From assembly GCF_001684965.1 (NCBI RefSeq), contig NZ_MAYG01000012.1:496001-560000 (forward strand): a stretch of DNA of 64,000 bases, in the 5' to 3' direction. The notes below the pieces were generated by a model. That model made no database searches and was not told where the DNA came from. It was given only the letters and a program-made list of their open reading frames with translations. Each line of letters starts with the position of its first letter. Position 1 is the first letter of the stretch. A program made the translations under genes and the position numbers. The DNA is from Chryseobacterium arthrosphaerae. Its GTDB lineage: Bacteria; Bacteroidota; Bacteroidia; Flavobacteriales; Weeksellaceae. This document shows, one piece after another, positions 1 through 7,407 of this stretch.

Positions 1-836
1 TAAAAATTAAAAACGTTCAGTTTGAAGATCCAGAGTTAACGAAAAACTTTGCTGATGATTCAGGTACAGGAGACCGTTATATCGTAGATAAAAAAGCAGC
101 AAGATTAGACCTTCGTTTCAGTAACTTTGCTACTTTTGCCAAATCTCCTATCTCTCCTAAATATGCCAACAGTGGTGATATCGTTCTTCTTTTAAGCCGT
201 TATACGAGCCCAAGTAACCCAACAGCTCCAACGTTTACAGAACAGGCTTATATCAGAGATCTTTATGATATGAACTTCCCTAATCCAAGATTTAACCCAG
301 GTGAACCTGAGGCTCCGGCTGCGAACGCTGTAAATCTGTTTGCAGGATCTGATTTTGAAGATTGGGCAGCTTTTTTATCCAGTGTAAACAGTTTCGGACT
401 TAAGCCTTATGCAACTCAAGGGATTGGTTTAGGATATAACAATTCAAATTCCCTTCAGCTTAAAGGAATCCCTGCAGGTAATGATTATGTATTTACATCA
501 CTTGCTGCTGCTGGAATTCCTGCTACACCGAAGAGAATCACAATGCGTATCAAAGGTACTGCAACAGGGAAATCCCTTTCTTTCAACGTATATAAAGCAG
601 GTGGAGGTTTCTATGTATTTAACTTAGGTACATTCTCTACAGGTGCTACTTTAGGTGTAGAAAGTGCTAACTCCTATACAGGATCTATCAATACAAGCGG
701 ACAATGGAGACTGGTTGAGCTTACGCTTACAGGTCTTACAGACGTTAACGTAACCGCCGGTAAAGATATGTTTGCCATCAAAACAGGTACAGGAGGAAAT
801 TACGATATTCAGGTTGATAACATCAAAATTGAGTAA
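1..836 (+). CDS. DUF5689-type secreted protein, C-terminal part (5' end outside window)
   Basis: The frame is open from base 3 to the TAA at 834-836, about 277 codons, and no believable start lies inside, so this is the 3' part of a longer gene. The first ~90 residues (RYIVDKKAARLDLRFSNFA, then GDIVLLLSRYTSP) resemble the end of a DUF5689 domain, an OB-like domain of Bacteroidetes cell-surface lipoproteins. The last ~180 residues begin NLFAGSDFEDW and end in DNIKIE, which is typical of a jelly-roll, carbohydrate-binding-like module. The protein is probably exported and surface attached, but the signal peptide is not visible here. The family call rests on pattern recognition. A strong terminator follows the stop. 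Confidence 0.6.
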   Translation, partial: KIKNVQFEDPELTKNFADDSGTGDRYIVDKKAARLDLRFSNFATFAKSPISPKYANSGDIVLLLSRYTSPSNPTAPTFTEQAYIRDLYDMNFPNPRFNPGEPEAPAANAVNLFAGSDFEDWAAFLSSVNSFGLKPYATQGIGLGYNNSNSLQLKGIPAGNDYVFTSLAAAGIPATPKRITMRIKGTATGKSLSFNVYKAGGGFYVFNLGTFSTGATLGVESANSYTGSINTSGQWRLVELTLTGLTDVNVTAGKDMFAIKTGTGGNYDIQVDNIKIE

Positions 837-887
837 TTCTTATCTGAGTTGAGATAAAATAGTATTTCTGATATACTTTAAATATAG

Positions 888-922
888 ATCAGGCAGCTTG
901 TAAAAGCTGCCTGATTTTATTT
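888..922 (+). terminator. Rho-independent terminator of the DUF5689 gene
   Basis: A perfect 12-bp stem (ATCAGGCAGCTT at 888-899, AAGCTGCCTGAT at 904-915) with loop GTAA is followed by a T-rich stretch. It lies 52 bases after the stop codon. Confidence 0.85.
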
Positions 923-1198
923 TTTAATAACCGTTTTTAAGAGAGAATTTGCAGTTAAGATGGGATATTTTTCGTCCTGCATTCTACTTATACGGATGAA
1001 TCCATACAGGTGCAAAATTTCTGGGATTGGGGAAATGTGATCAAAACTGTATTTCAATCAGAGAGTTAGGCTTATATACTGTTTTTGAGGTCAGTCATGC
1101 CTATATGATATACTCTTTTTGGATGATTTTGATATCAGTGAGCTGCATCCTGGATTCTTTTGTGGAACTCCGGCTTTGGAAGTGTTTAGAAAAACAAA
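923..1198. other. Gene-free stretch
   Basis: This is part of the roughly 400-base interval between convergent genes. Two short plus-strand frames exist but have no ATG in a convincing context. One reads LDDFDISELHPGFF, which has a coding look but no recognised family, so a decayed gene cannot be excluded. No RNA gene is recognised. Confidence 0.4.
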
Positions 1199-1220
1199 AA
1201 CCACCGCATCTGCAGTGGTT
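1199..1220 (-). terminator. Terminator of the DUF6702 gene
   Basis: On the minus strand, AACCACTGC-AGAT-GCGGTGGTT forms a 9-bp stem (one G-T pair) followed by a T-rich run, 22 bases past the stop at 1242. Confidence 0.8.
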
Positions 1221-1241
1221 GTATTATTTCAATTGTTTTGT

Positions 1242-1712
1242 TTAAAAAGATACTTCGTTCACTTCTTTTCCTCTTTGGAAGTTCATCATTTTCTGGCTGC
1301 CTTTGTAAGCAACGCTTACCAGATTGATCTGCTTAGGAAAAGCGCTTAAAAGGATCGTATTTTTAATCTTTAAGGTATTGATATCCGAAACCCCTCCGGT
1401 CTCGAAATATACCCATACAGTTTCTCCGCTGACCTGACTTCCCGTGAAGGTAATTGTTTTGGGAGCACCATTGACAAATACATCAAAATTATTGTTCACA
1501 TATTTTTTCACTTCTGCTTCAAATCCGGCTGTGTTCGGATTGATTTTTATGGCATCAGAGATATGGCTTGTATTCATTTTTGTGGTAAACTTCAATGTCT
1601 TGCTTCCATCAATATAGTCCACTTTGGTCATTGAAGAGAAAAAGTCTACATACATAAAACTCATTAACACAAAAAATGTTAAAATTCCTGATATATATAA
1701 AAGTTTTTTCAT
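1242..1712 (-). CDS. DUF6702-like exported protein
   Basis: A protein of 156 residues. The frame could be read from 1736, but MKKLLYISGILTFFVLMSF from 1712 gives a normal signal peptide or anchor, so the shorter start is preferred. The mature part is beta-rich (KVDYIDGSKTLKFTTKMNTS, later NNFDVFVNGAPKTITFTG) and matches the pattern of the DUF6702 family, small periplasmic or membrane-anchored proteins of Bacteroidetes whose function is unknown. It is followed by its own terminator. The gene upstream in the same direction, a LOG-family hydrolase, ends 58 bases before it, so the two may be co-transcribed. The family name is a judgement from sequence pattern. Confidence 0.65.
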   Translation of the reverse strand: MKKLLYISGILTFFVLMSFMYVDFFSSMTKVDYIDGSKTLKFTTKMNTSHISDAIKINPNTAGFEAEVKKYVNNNFDVFVNGAPKTITFTGSQVSGETVWVYFETGGVSDINTLKIKNTILLSAFPKQINLVSVAYKGSQKMMNFQRGKEVNEVSF

Positions 1713-1770
1713 CTTAATTAATAGATTTACAATCATACTTGCTAGTTATAAGTCACAAATAATATGCCAA

Positions 1771-2523
1771 TTAAAAATTAACATTCACAGAATACTTATC
1801 GTAAAAGGCTTTAATATGTGCTACTGCCTCATCAGCAGTATCTACCACACGATAAAGATCAAGATCATCTTCAGCAATCATGCCTTCTTTCAGCAGGGTT
1901 GCTTTGAACCATTCCAGTAAACCGCTCCAGAATTCACTTCCTACCAGTACAATCGGAAACTTACCGATTTTATTGGTCTGAATAAGCGTCATCGCTTCAG
2001 TAAGCTCATCCAGCGTTCCAAAGCCTCCCGGCATTACTACGAATCCCTGGGAATATTTTACAAACATTACTTTTCTCACGAAAAAGTAATCGAAATTCAT
2101 GGAATAGGATTTATTGATATAAGGATTGAAATGCTGCTCAAAAGGAAGGTCGATATTAAGGCCAATAGATTTACCTTTTGCATTGAAAGCGCCTTTGTTT
2201 CCGGCTTCCATAATTCCGGGACCACCTCCGGTAATAATTCCGAAACCTAATTTGGTAATCTTTTCAGCAATTTCTACTGCCATTTCATAATATTTGTTTT
2301 CCGGCTTCAGGCGGGCTGATCCGAATATAGAAACACAGGGTCCGATTTTAGCCAGTTTTTCATAGCCATCCACAAATTCAGCCATGATCTTGAAGACCAT
2401 CCAGCTGTCTTTGGTGATTGTCTCGTCCCAGGTTTTTTGTCTGAAACTATTGTGCAGTTTTGTTTCGTTAATATCAAATTCCGGATTTACTAAACTTTCA
2501 TCCCTGGTACCATCAATTTCCAT
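1771..2523 (-). CDS. LOG family protein (TIGR00730-type Rossmann-fold nucleotide hydrolase)
   Basis: A protein of 250 residues with the two family signatures: GGGPGIMEAGNKGAF at mid-protein, and PGGFGTLDELTEA further on, with the Glu used in catalysis. Members cleave the N-glycosidic bond of nucleoside 5'-monophosphates, as in cytokinin riboside phosphate phosphoribohydrolase (LOG) or the PpnN group; the physiological substrate in flavobacteria is not established. The fold is cytosolic. The start is 7 bases after the stop of the nucleotidyltransferase gene, so it is the last member of the kinase-RapZ-nucleotidyltransferase run. It has an acidic N-terminal extension of about 45 residues before the Rossmann core (IGPCVSIFGSAR). 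Confidence 0.88.
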   Translation of the reverse strand: MEIDGTRDESLVNPEFDINETKLHNSFRQKTWDETITKDSWMVFKIMAEFVDGYEKLAKIGPCVSIFGSARLKPENKYYEMAVEIAEKITKLGFGIITGGGPGIMEAGNKGAFNAKGKSIGLNIDLPFEQHFNPYINKSYSMNFDYFFVRKVMFVKYSQGFVVMPGGFGTLDELTEAMTLIQTNKIGKFPIVLVGSEFWSGLLEWFKATLLKEGMIAEDDLDLYRVVDTADEAVAHIKAFYDKYSVNVNF

Positions 2524-2530
2524 TGCAAAA

Positions 2531-3244
2531 TTATTTAAAATATTTTTCGGCTTCTATTACAGATTCCGGTCTCCCTACATCTATAAGAATATCCTGATGT
2601 ACAAAACCGTGGATATGCTCGGTCTGCATCAGGTCAAGATATTCTTCCATAATAGAAAATTTGCCTGTCCGTTTTATTTTTTCGAAGATCACAGGATTGA
2701 TACAATGAACACCACTGAATGCAAGAGCTTTAAAGCCTTTGTTGAACTCAGCAAGCCGTTGTTCTCCCGTCTGTACATTCAGCCAGCCCCTCAAAACCAT
2801 ATCATCATTGAAAAGGAGTTTTCTTGAACTTTCTCTGTCTGAAACTGCTAAAGTAGCAAAATCTTTTATCTTTTTATGATATTCTACTAATGCATTGATA
2901 TTTATATTGGTTAAAATATCAGCATTCATAATCAGGAAATCTTCACCGTGATCAAGAAACTTTCTTGCAAAAATCAAGCCTCCGCCTGTTTCCAGGAGTT
3001 CTTCTGTTTCATCGGAGATTTCAATCCTGCATCCGAAATTATCATTTTTATTTAGAAAATCAACAATCTGACTGCCAAAATGATGAATATTGATCACAAA
3101 ATCTGTGATTCCGAAGCTTTTCAGATAATGAATATTTCTTTCAAGAAGAGGAACATCATTTACCTTTGCCAGTGCTTTCGGATGATGGTCTGTAAAAGGT
3201 TTAAGCCTGGTGCCTTTTCCGGCAGCGAAAATTAGAGCCTTCAT
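2531..3244 (-). CDS. Sugar-1-phosphate nucleotidyltransferase (MurU-like)
   Basis: A protein of 237 residues. The N-terminal signature FAAGKGTRLKPFTDHHPKAL is the nucleotide-binding loop of NTP-transferases, and NADIL is the metal-binding Asp region. The length fits MurU (N-acetylmuramate-1-phosphate uridylyltransferase) and not the longer RmlA or GlmU enzymes. The neighbouring kinase resembles AmgK, which makes the MurNAc/GlcNAc 1-phosphate that MurU uses, so a role in peptidoglycan sugar recycling is likely. Mannose-1-phosphate guanylyl transfer is an alternative, because the fold does not fix the sugar. An intercistronic inverted repeat at 3254-3316 lies just before the start. Confidence 0.8.
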   Translation of the reverse strand: MKALIFAAGKGTRLKPFTDHHPKALAKVNDVPLLERNIHYLKSFGITDFVINIHHFGSQIVDFLNKNDNFGCRIEISDETEELLETGGGLIFARKFLDHGEDFLIMNADILTNININALVEYHKKIKDFATLAVSDRESSRKLLFNDDMVLRGWLNVQTGEQRLAEFNKGFKALAFSGVHCINPVIFEKIKRTGKFSIMEEYLDLMQTEHIHGFVHQDILIDVGRPESVIEAEKYFK

Positions 3245-3253
3245 ATATTATGG

Positions 3254-3316
3254 GTAATAAGTGATAGGTAATGAGTGATACGTGTGTGAAATTACTTATT
3301 GCTCATTACTGATTAC
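3254..3316. repeat. Long imperfect inverted repeat between two cistrons
   Basis: Two 26-base arms (3254-3279 and 3291-3316) can fold with 19 Watson-Crick pairs, 5 G-T pairs in the plus-strand copy and 2 mismatches, around an 11-base loop. Each arm is built from repeats of GTAATGAGTGAT-like units. The right arm covers the last codons and stop of the RapZ-like gene. It may be a short dispersed repeat or an mRNA processing hairpin. Confidence 0.7.
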
Positions 3317-3722
3317 TGATGTTCAGTTGTGGTTGTTCATCATGATGGATGGTAACTTCCGTTCCTTCAGGATATTTTTCTTTGATGAATTCAGCAATTT
3401 TTATTGCAGAATATACAGATCTGTGTTGCCCGCCTGTACATCCGAAATTAATCTGCAGATTTTCAAATCCTCTGGCTAAATAATCATCAATATTGATCGA
3501 TATCAGAGATTTTACCAGTTCCAGGAATTTAGGCATTTCGGTTTTGGTTTCCAGGAATTCCTGTACACCAATATCATTTCCGGTCTGGCTTTTATATTCC
3601 TCAATTCTTCCCGGATTTAAAATTCCCCTGCAGTCAAATGCGAATCCGCCTCCGTTTCCTGAGTGATCTTTTGGTATTCCTCCTTTTTTGTACGAAAAAC
3701 TGTGTATGTCGATGTGTAGCAT
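3306..3722 (-). CDS. Stand-alone RapZ C-terminal domain protein
   Basis: A protein of 138 residues. The signature GCTGGQHRSV (residues 94-103), FDCRG (29-33) and NPGR are those of the C-terminal domain of RapZ (YvcJ). In E. coli that domain binds glucosamine-6-phosphate and small RNAs that control GlmS. The N-terminal P-loop kinase domain of full RapZ is absent and there is no room for it in this frame, so this is a one-domain version. It lies between an AmgK-like kinase and a MurU-like nucleotidyltransferase, so an amino-sugar sensing or phosphatase-type role in cell-wall recycling is inferred. Its stop codon lies inside the inverted repeat downstream. Confidence 0.82.
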   Translation of the reverse strand: MLHIDIHSFSYKKGGIPKDHSGNGGGFAFDCRGILNPGRIEEYKSQTGNDIGVQEFLETKTEMPKFLELVKSLISINIDDYLARGFENLQINFGCTGGQHRSVYSAIKIAEFIKEKYPEGTEVTIHHDEQPQLNISNQ

Positions 3723-3746
3723 TTCTTCTTTTTTATTTTTTAACCA

Positions 3747-3772
3747 TTAAGGTATTTTAAGTTTTTAAGGTA
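3747..3772. repeat. Short TTAAGGTA repeat
   Basis: TTAAGGTA occurs twice (3747-3754 and 3765-3772) within an AT-rich, repetitive 40-base tract between the kinase and RapZ-like genes. The pattern suggests a degenerate dispersed intergenic repeat; function unknown. Confidence 0.4.
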
Positions 3773-3813
3773 AGTTAAGATTTTATTATTGCCTGTTCAA
3801 GCAGAGACAAAAG

Positions 3814-4833
3814 TTAATTATTTAATATTTCCTCAATTTTTAATGTTGTCTTCTTTGAAGTCAGTTGCCCGATTACTTTGGTCAGTTCAGGATAATTTTT
3901 CATGTCTTCCCATGAAGCTGCAAAATCTGTGATATTCTGAATTCCTTTTTCAAGACTTGCCACGAAGTGCTGTTTTCTCTGGATCAGTCCCCTGAAGCCG
4001 TATGCACCTAAGACCTGCAGGAATCTCATCATCTGAATTGGTTTAACCGATTCTTTTAGTTTAGTTCTGGTTTCCTGGTTTTCAAATAATTGAATGTAAA
4101 AATCCAACATTCTGTTTTTAAAATCTTCAGGGAAATTGGCTTTGGCCTGGAAAAGAAAAGAAATCACATCATACATCAAAGGTCCTTTCATTGCGGACTG
4201 ATAATCGATAAACGAAACTTCATTTTTTTCGTTGACCATAATGTTTCTGGCCTGAAAATCACGGATCATAATTCCTGTAGGTTGCAGGCTTTCAATAAGG
4301 CTGGCAATCTGTCTGAATTCTTTCAGAAGAGCAGATTTGTTATATTCAAGTTCCAGAACATCTGCAATGAAGTTTTTAAAATAATAAAGATCATGAATAA
4401 CAGGAAGTTCATCATAAGCTTCATATTCAAATGTTTTGGAAAAATCTATTTTCCCCAGGGTTTCCATCTGCAGACGGAAGAGCTTTTCCAGAGTTTGCTG
4501 TACGAGAGACCGTACAAGATCCGATACATTTTCTCTGGTAATTACTTCGGAAAGGGTATGTTTTCCCAAAAATTCCTGTACATACATCTTTCTGTCTTCA
4601 GAAACAGCCAGGATACGGGGCGTGTTCAGATTAAGATCAGAAAATACCCCGGAATAATAAAGGAAACTTTCATTCTCCGGAATGTTTTCATTATAAGTGA
4701 CGATGTATTTATCAGAACCGGCAGAGGCCAGAAAATTGACTCTCGCAGAGCCGCTTTGAGCTAGTGTGATGAATTCGGTCGATTCCTTCCCTAAATGGTT
4801 TTCGAAAAATCGTTTTGCGTTTTCAGAAGTCAT
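3814..4833 (-). CDS. AmgK-like sugar kinase (aminoglycoside phosphotransferase fold)
   Basis: A protein of 339 residues. GIMIRDFQARNIMV is the Brenner-type catalytic loop of the APH/choline kinase fold (Asp in RDFQARN), followed by VSFIDYQSA with the metal-binding Asp. AmgK uses the same RDFQ/RDY loop to phosphorylate the anomeric OH of MurNAc or GlcNAc, and the two cytosolic partners downstream (RapZ C-domain, MurU-like) fit that pathway better than antibiotic resistance or homoserine kinase. It is the first gene of a four-gene minus-strand run. A perfect -7 element lies 10 bases before the ATG. Substrate is inferred from context. Confidence 0.78.
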   Translation of the reverse strand: MTSENAKRFFENHLGKESTEFITLAQSGSARVNFLASAGSDKYIVTYNENIPENESFLYYSGVFSDLNLNTPRILAVSEDRKMYVQEFLGKHTLSEVITRENVSDLVRSLVQQTLEKLFRLQMETLGKIDFSKTFEYEAYDELPVIHDLYYFKNFIADVLELEYNKSALLKEFRQIASLIESLQPTGIMIRDFQARNIMVNEKNEVSFIDYQSAMKGPLMYDVISFLFQAKANFPEDFKNRMLDFYIQLFENQETRTKLKESVKPIQMMRFLQVLGAYGFRGLIQRKQHFVASLEKGIQNITDFAASWEDMKNYPELTKVIGQLTSKKTTLKIEEILNN

Positions 4834-4843
4834 AATATGGAAA

Positions 4844-4851
4844 CAAATATA
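4844..4851 (-). promoter_or_regulatory. -7 promoter element before the kinase gene
   Basis: TATATTTG on the minus strand matches TAnnTTTG exactly and ends 10 bases before the ATG. No clear TTG -33 box was found. Confidence 0.55.
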
Positions 4852-5009
4852 CTAATTTCACATGAGTTGGAAACAGGACGTACATAGAGTTTAAAAAGGT
4901 GAGAAAGAATGAACTTTTTATAAATACCAAACAGGCTGGTTTATGAATCCGTAATCATTGCTTTCCCTTTTTTGTGATTTAAATATAGGCTTTCGTTGCT
5001 CAAAATCAA

Positions 5010-5038
5010 TTGAGTTTGCGGGCTAATTTTTATATTTG
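5010..5038 (+). promoter_or_regulatory. Promoter of xrtF, probably giving a leaderless mRNA
   Basis: A TTG at 5010-5012 and TATATTTG at 5031-5038 are 18 bases apart, the arrangement of Bacteroidetes -33/-7 promoters. The -7 box ends 4 bases before ATG 5043, so the transcript should begin at or next to the start codon. This also argues against an upstream start at 5010. Confidence 0.65.
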
Positions 5039-5042
5039 TAAT

Positions 5043-5573
5043 ATGTTTAAGGATTTTAAGCCGGTTTTAGGAATTTTGCTTCGTTTTATCATCATTTACC
5101 TGGTGTTGCTTTTTGGGTATCAGTTTTACCTGAACAGTGGAAAAGATTCCGGACTGGATCCTTTTTCCGGCCTGATCGCAAATCAGGTAAGCTATCTGCA
5201 AAATTTTATGGGCTATCCTACACAGTTGTATAATGATGTAGAGAACGGGCAGGTATGGTTCTATGTGAAAAAACAGTACGTAACGAGAATGGTGGAAGGA
5301 TGTAATGCTGTTTCTGTGATGATCCTGTTTGTTTCATTTGTTTTTGCGTTCTATAAAGGAAGCAAAACGTTTCTTTTTGTTTTGGCCGGATTGGTCCTGC
5401 TGTATGTTATGAACCTTCTGAGAATTGCAGGGCTCAATATTGTGATGGCGGATTATAAAGAGTATGGTAAATCTTTCCATGATTATATTTTTCCCGCCGT
5501 AATCTATGGATGTGTTGTGCTGCTTTGGATGATCTGGATTAAATTTTTTGCTTTAAAACATGAAAATTCTTAA
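5043..5573 (+). CDS. xrtF: Exosortase XrtF
   Basis: A membrane protein of 176 residues with about five hydrophobic helices. The exosortase catalytic residues are all visible: Cys87 in VEGCNAVS, Arg127 in LLRIAGLN and His146 in SFHDYIFP. Exosortases are membrane cysteine transpeptidases that cut C-terminal sorting tails such as PEP-CTERM. The short length and the overlapping partner gene mark the flavobacterial XrtF type, whose substrates are not well defined. The start at 5043 is chosen over 5010 because a promoter occupies 5010-5038. It overlaps the next gene by 14 bases, implying translational coupling. Confidence 0.9.
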   Translation: MFKDFKPVLGILLRFIIIYLVLLFGYQFYLNSGKDSGLDPFSGLIANQVSYLQNFMGYPTQLYNDVENGQVWFYVKKQYVTRMVEGCNAVSVMILFVSFVFAFYKGSKTFLFVLAGLVLLYVMNLLRIAGLNIVMADYKEYGKSFHDYIFPAVIYGCVVLLWMIWIKFFALKHENS

Positions 5574-5991
5574 TATCCTTCTTGTTATCGCAGGACTCTG
5601 TGGTCTGGTAAGTGTCAGGATCTTTGAAGACACTCTTTTTTACGATCCTTTTCTTAATTACTTCCATGAAGCGAATCAGAATATTGATGTTCCAGCATTT
5701 GAATGGGGCAGACTGATCGGAGGACATCTGTTCAGATTTGCTTTAAACCTCTTGTTTTCCTGCATGATTATATATGGACTGTTTAAAAGTAAGGAGTGGA
5801 CGATTCAGGGGGCAGTCATGATGATCATTGTGTTTGCCATCGCTTTCCCTATCTATCTTTACTGTATAAATGATCATTTCAGCATAGGATATCTTTTTTC
5901 CTTTTATATGAGGCGATTTGTAATTCAGCCTCTGATCATCCTGCTGATTGTTCCTATGTTTTATTACAGAAGGCAGATATCTCAAAAATAA
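5560..5991 (+). CDS. Exosortase F system-associated membrane protein
   Basis: A protein of 143 residues with about four transmembrane helices, starting inside the last codons of xrtF. It has the features of the small partner protein found beside XrtF (an N-terminal anchor, then VRIFEDTLFYDPFLNYFH and a C-terminal RRFVIQPLIILL segment). Its role is unknown; it may help the exosortase recognise or hold its substrate in the inner membrane. The overlap makes a strict 1:1 partnership likely. Confidence 0.85.
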   Translation: MKILNILLVIAGLCGLVSVRIFEDTLFYDPFLNYFHEANQNIDVPAFEWGRLIGGHLFRFALNLLFSCMIIYGLFKSKEWTIQGAVMMIIVFAIAFPIYLYCINDHFSIGYLFSFYMRRFVIQPLIILLIVPMFYYRRQISQK

Positions 5992-6178
5992 TACTGAATT
6001 TTCTTTATTCATAAAGTGATTTTAAATATTGATTTTCATTAGATTTTCTTTAATCATTAATGATATATTTGAATTTAATTAAATTATTGAAAATCAGTTG
6101 ATTAAACTATGTTTTTTTAATATATTCAGATTTTAATTCATATATTCGTGATATGTTTAATTGATAAAATCATGAGTA

Positions 6179-6385
6179 ATGAAAAATTTAAAAAAGCTTG
6201 ACAGAAAAAATCTTAAAAGGATCATAGGGAGCAGACTTCGCCCTAATTATGGCGGAGGGTTTGGTTGTTCGGATGCCTGTACGCCGGGAAATGGTTTTTG
6301 CGAACAATATGGGCTTACCTGTGGAGTATGGAGTACAACAGCGGCGGATGGAACAGTTACCTCTGCTTGTCTGAAATGTCTGTAG
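6179..6385 (+). CDS. Cys-rich leader-type peptide (bacteriocin/RiPP-like precursor)
   Basis: A peptide of 68 residues. The N-terminus MKNLKKLDRKNLKRIIGS matches the leader pattern of flavobacterial bacteriocin-like or peptide-modification targets (usually ending in GG; here IIGS, with YGGG nearby). The remaining ~45 residues contain six Cys (GFGC, DAC, GFC, LTC, SAC, LKC) and are rich in Gly and Thr, fitting disulfide or thioether crosslinking. No modification enzyme or C39-type peptidase transporter lies in the window, so maturation would have to use enzymes elsewhere. It lies just upstream of a GLPGLI gene, an association also common in Chryseobacterium. Antimicrobial activity is not shown by the sequence. 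Confidence 0.65.
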   Translation: MKNLKKLDRKNLKRIIGSRLRPNYGGGFGCSDACTPGNGFCEQYGLTCGVWSTTAADGTVTSACLKCL

Positions 6386-6446
6386 CAAAATATAACTGAA
6401 GTTCTGCATTAGTTATATTATAATTGAATAGCTATCGAAATTGGAT

Positions 6447-7259
6447 ATGAAAAAATATATTATCTGCTTATTTATTTTTATCATGAATGGGTTGCATTGT
6501 CAGAGTGTGACCTGTATATATGAATTAAAATTCAGACAAAATCAAAATAAAGATAGTTTGATAACCAGTCAGTTTTATTTGGATATCAATGGAAAGAAAT
6601 CTATTTTCAGATCAGAATTACAAAAGAAGTCCGATTCATTAGTACAAAAGACTGGCTTAGGTTTAGGTAGAGGAATGCTTTTCTTCACAGATTTATTTGC
6701 TAAAAAAGATTTGGAAACAAAAGAAATACAGAAAGTAATTATTACTCCGACGATGAGAACCAGATTTTTTATACCTGTTGAAGATAGATTAGAATGGAAA
6801 GTTATAAATGAAAAGCAAAAAATTGGCGATTTGTATTGTCAAAAAGCTGAGCTAGATTACGGAGGCAGACGTTGGACAGCCTGGTTTACGGATTCCATAA
6901 ACCTTCAGGATGGACCTTATATTTTTAATGGTTTACCTGGTTTGATTGTTAAAATATCTGATTCCCGTTTAGACTATGATTTCAGTTTAGTACAGTTAAA
7001 GCAAGTAAAAGGCAATGATTTTTTTGTTTCACCGTCCGGGAAAAAAATAAATTGGCCGGACTTTCAAAAGATAATGCAAAGCTATTATGATGATCCTTTC
7101 TATGAAGTGAAAAGTAGTGGGGTTAAATATGTAGTGGGTGATGATAAAGGAAATGTTTCTACTTTGAGCCCTAAAACAATATTAAAAAAATTTCAGGTGA
7201 ATATGAGAAATAACGGAAATAATCTTATAGAAATTAATAAGGCCTTACATTTCAAATGA
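6447..7259 (+). CDS. GLPGLI family protein
   Basis: A protein of 270 residues with an N-terminal signal peptide (MKKYIICLFIFIMNGLHCQ) and the family-naming motif NGLPGLIVKIS near residue 165. GLPGLI proteins are exported Bacteroidetes proteins of unknown function, often next to small leader-type peptides, TonB receptors or peptidases. A TTG at 6441 would add two residues, but ATG 6447 is preferred. It follows the Cys-rich peptide gene by 61 bases, probably in one transcript. The preceding motif WTAWFTDSINLQDGPYIF is typical of the family. Confidence 0.88.
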   Translation: MKKYIICLFIFIMNGLHCQSVTCIYELKFRQNQNKDSLITSQFYLDINGKKSIFRSELQKKSDSLVQKTGLGLGRGMLFFTDLFAKKDLETKEIQKVIITPTMRTRFFIPVEDRLEWKVINEKQKIGDLYCQKAELDYGGRRWTAWFTDSINLQDGPYIFNGLPGLIVKISDSRLDYDFSLVQLKQVKGNDFFVSPSGKKINWPDFQKIMQSYYDDPFYEVKSSGVKYVVGDDKGNVSTLSPKTILKKFQVNMRNNGNNLIEINKALHFK

Positions 7260-7264
7260 ATATA

Positions 7265-7291
7265 AAAGTCCTGCAAAATTTACAGGACTTT
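7265..7291 (+). terminator. Stem-loop after the GLPGLI gene
   Basis: AAAGTCCTG (7265-7273) pairs with CAGGACTTT (7283-7291) in a perfect 9-bp stem, 5 bases past the stop. No long T-run follows, so termination may be partial. Confidence 0.6.
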
Positions 7292-7407
7292 GAGGTTGGA
7301 AAAATAGAGAAATTATTTTGTTACGTTTATAAGACTCTCTTTTATTTTTGAATGAGAATTTTTCATCAGTAATAACCATTGTTATTTTCACAGTGTAATA
7401 TTTTATT

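Noticed and set aside
4090..4764. A 224-codon plus-strand open frame opposite the AmgK-like kinase.
   Set aside because: It is fully antisense to a gene with clear catalytic motifs, has no recognisable domain or promoter, and its composition is that of a shadow frame.
3814..4833. Kinase read as an aminoglycoside resistance gene.
   Set aside because: The RDFQ catalytic loop and the RapZ/MurU-like neighbours fit sugar-1-kinases; no mobile element or resistance context is present.
5010..5042. Earlier start for xrtF, adding 11 residues.
   Set aside because: A TTG-N18-TATATTTG promoter occupies this stretch and the exosortase hydrophobic core begins after ATG 5043.
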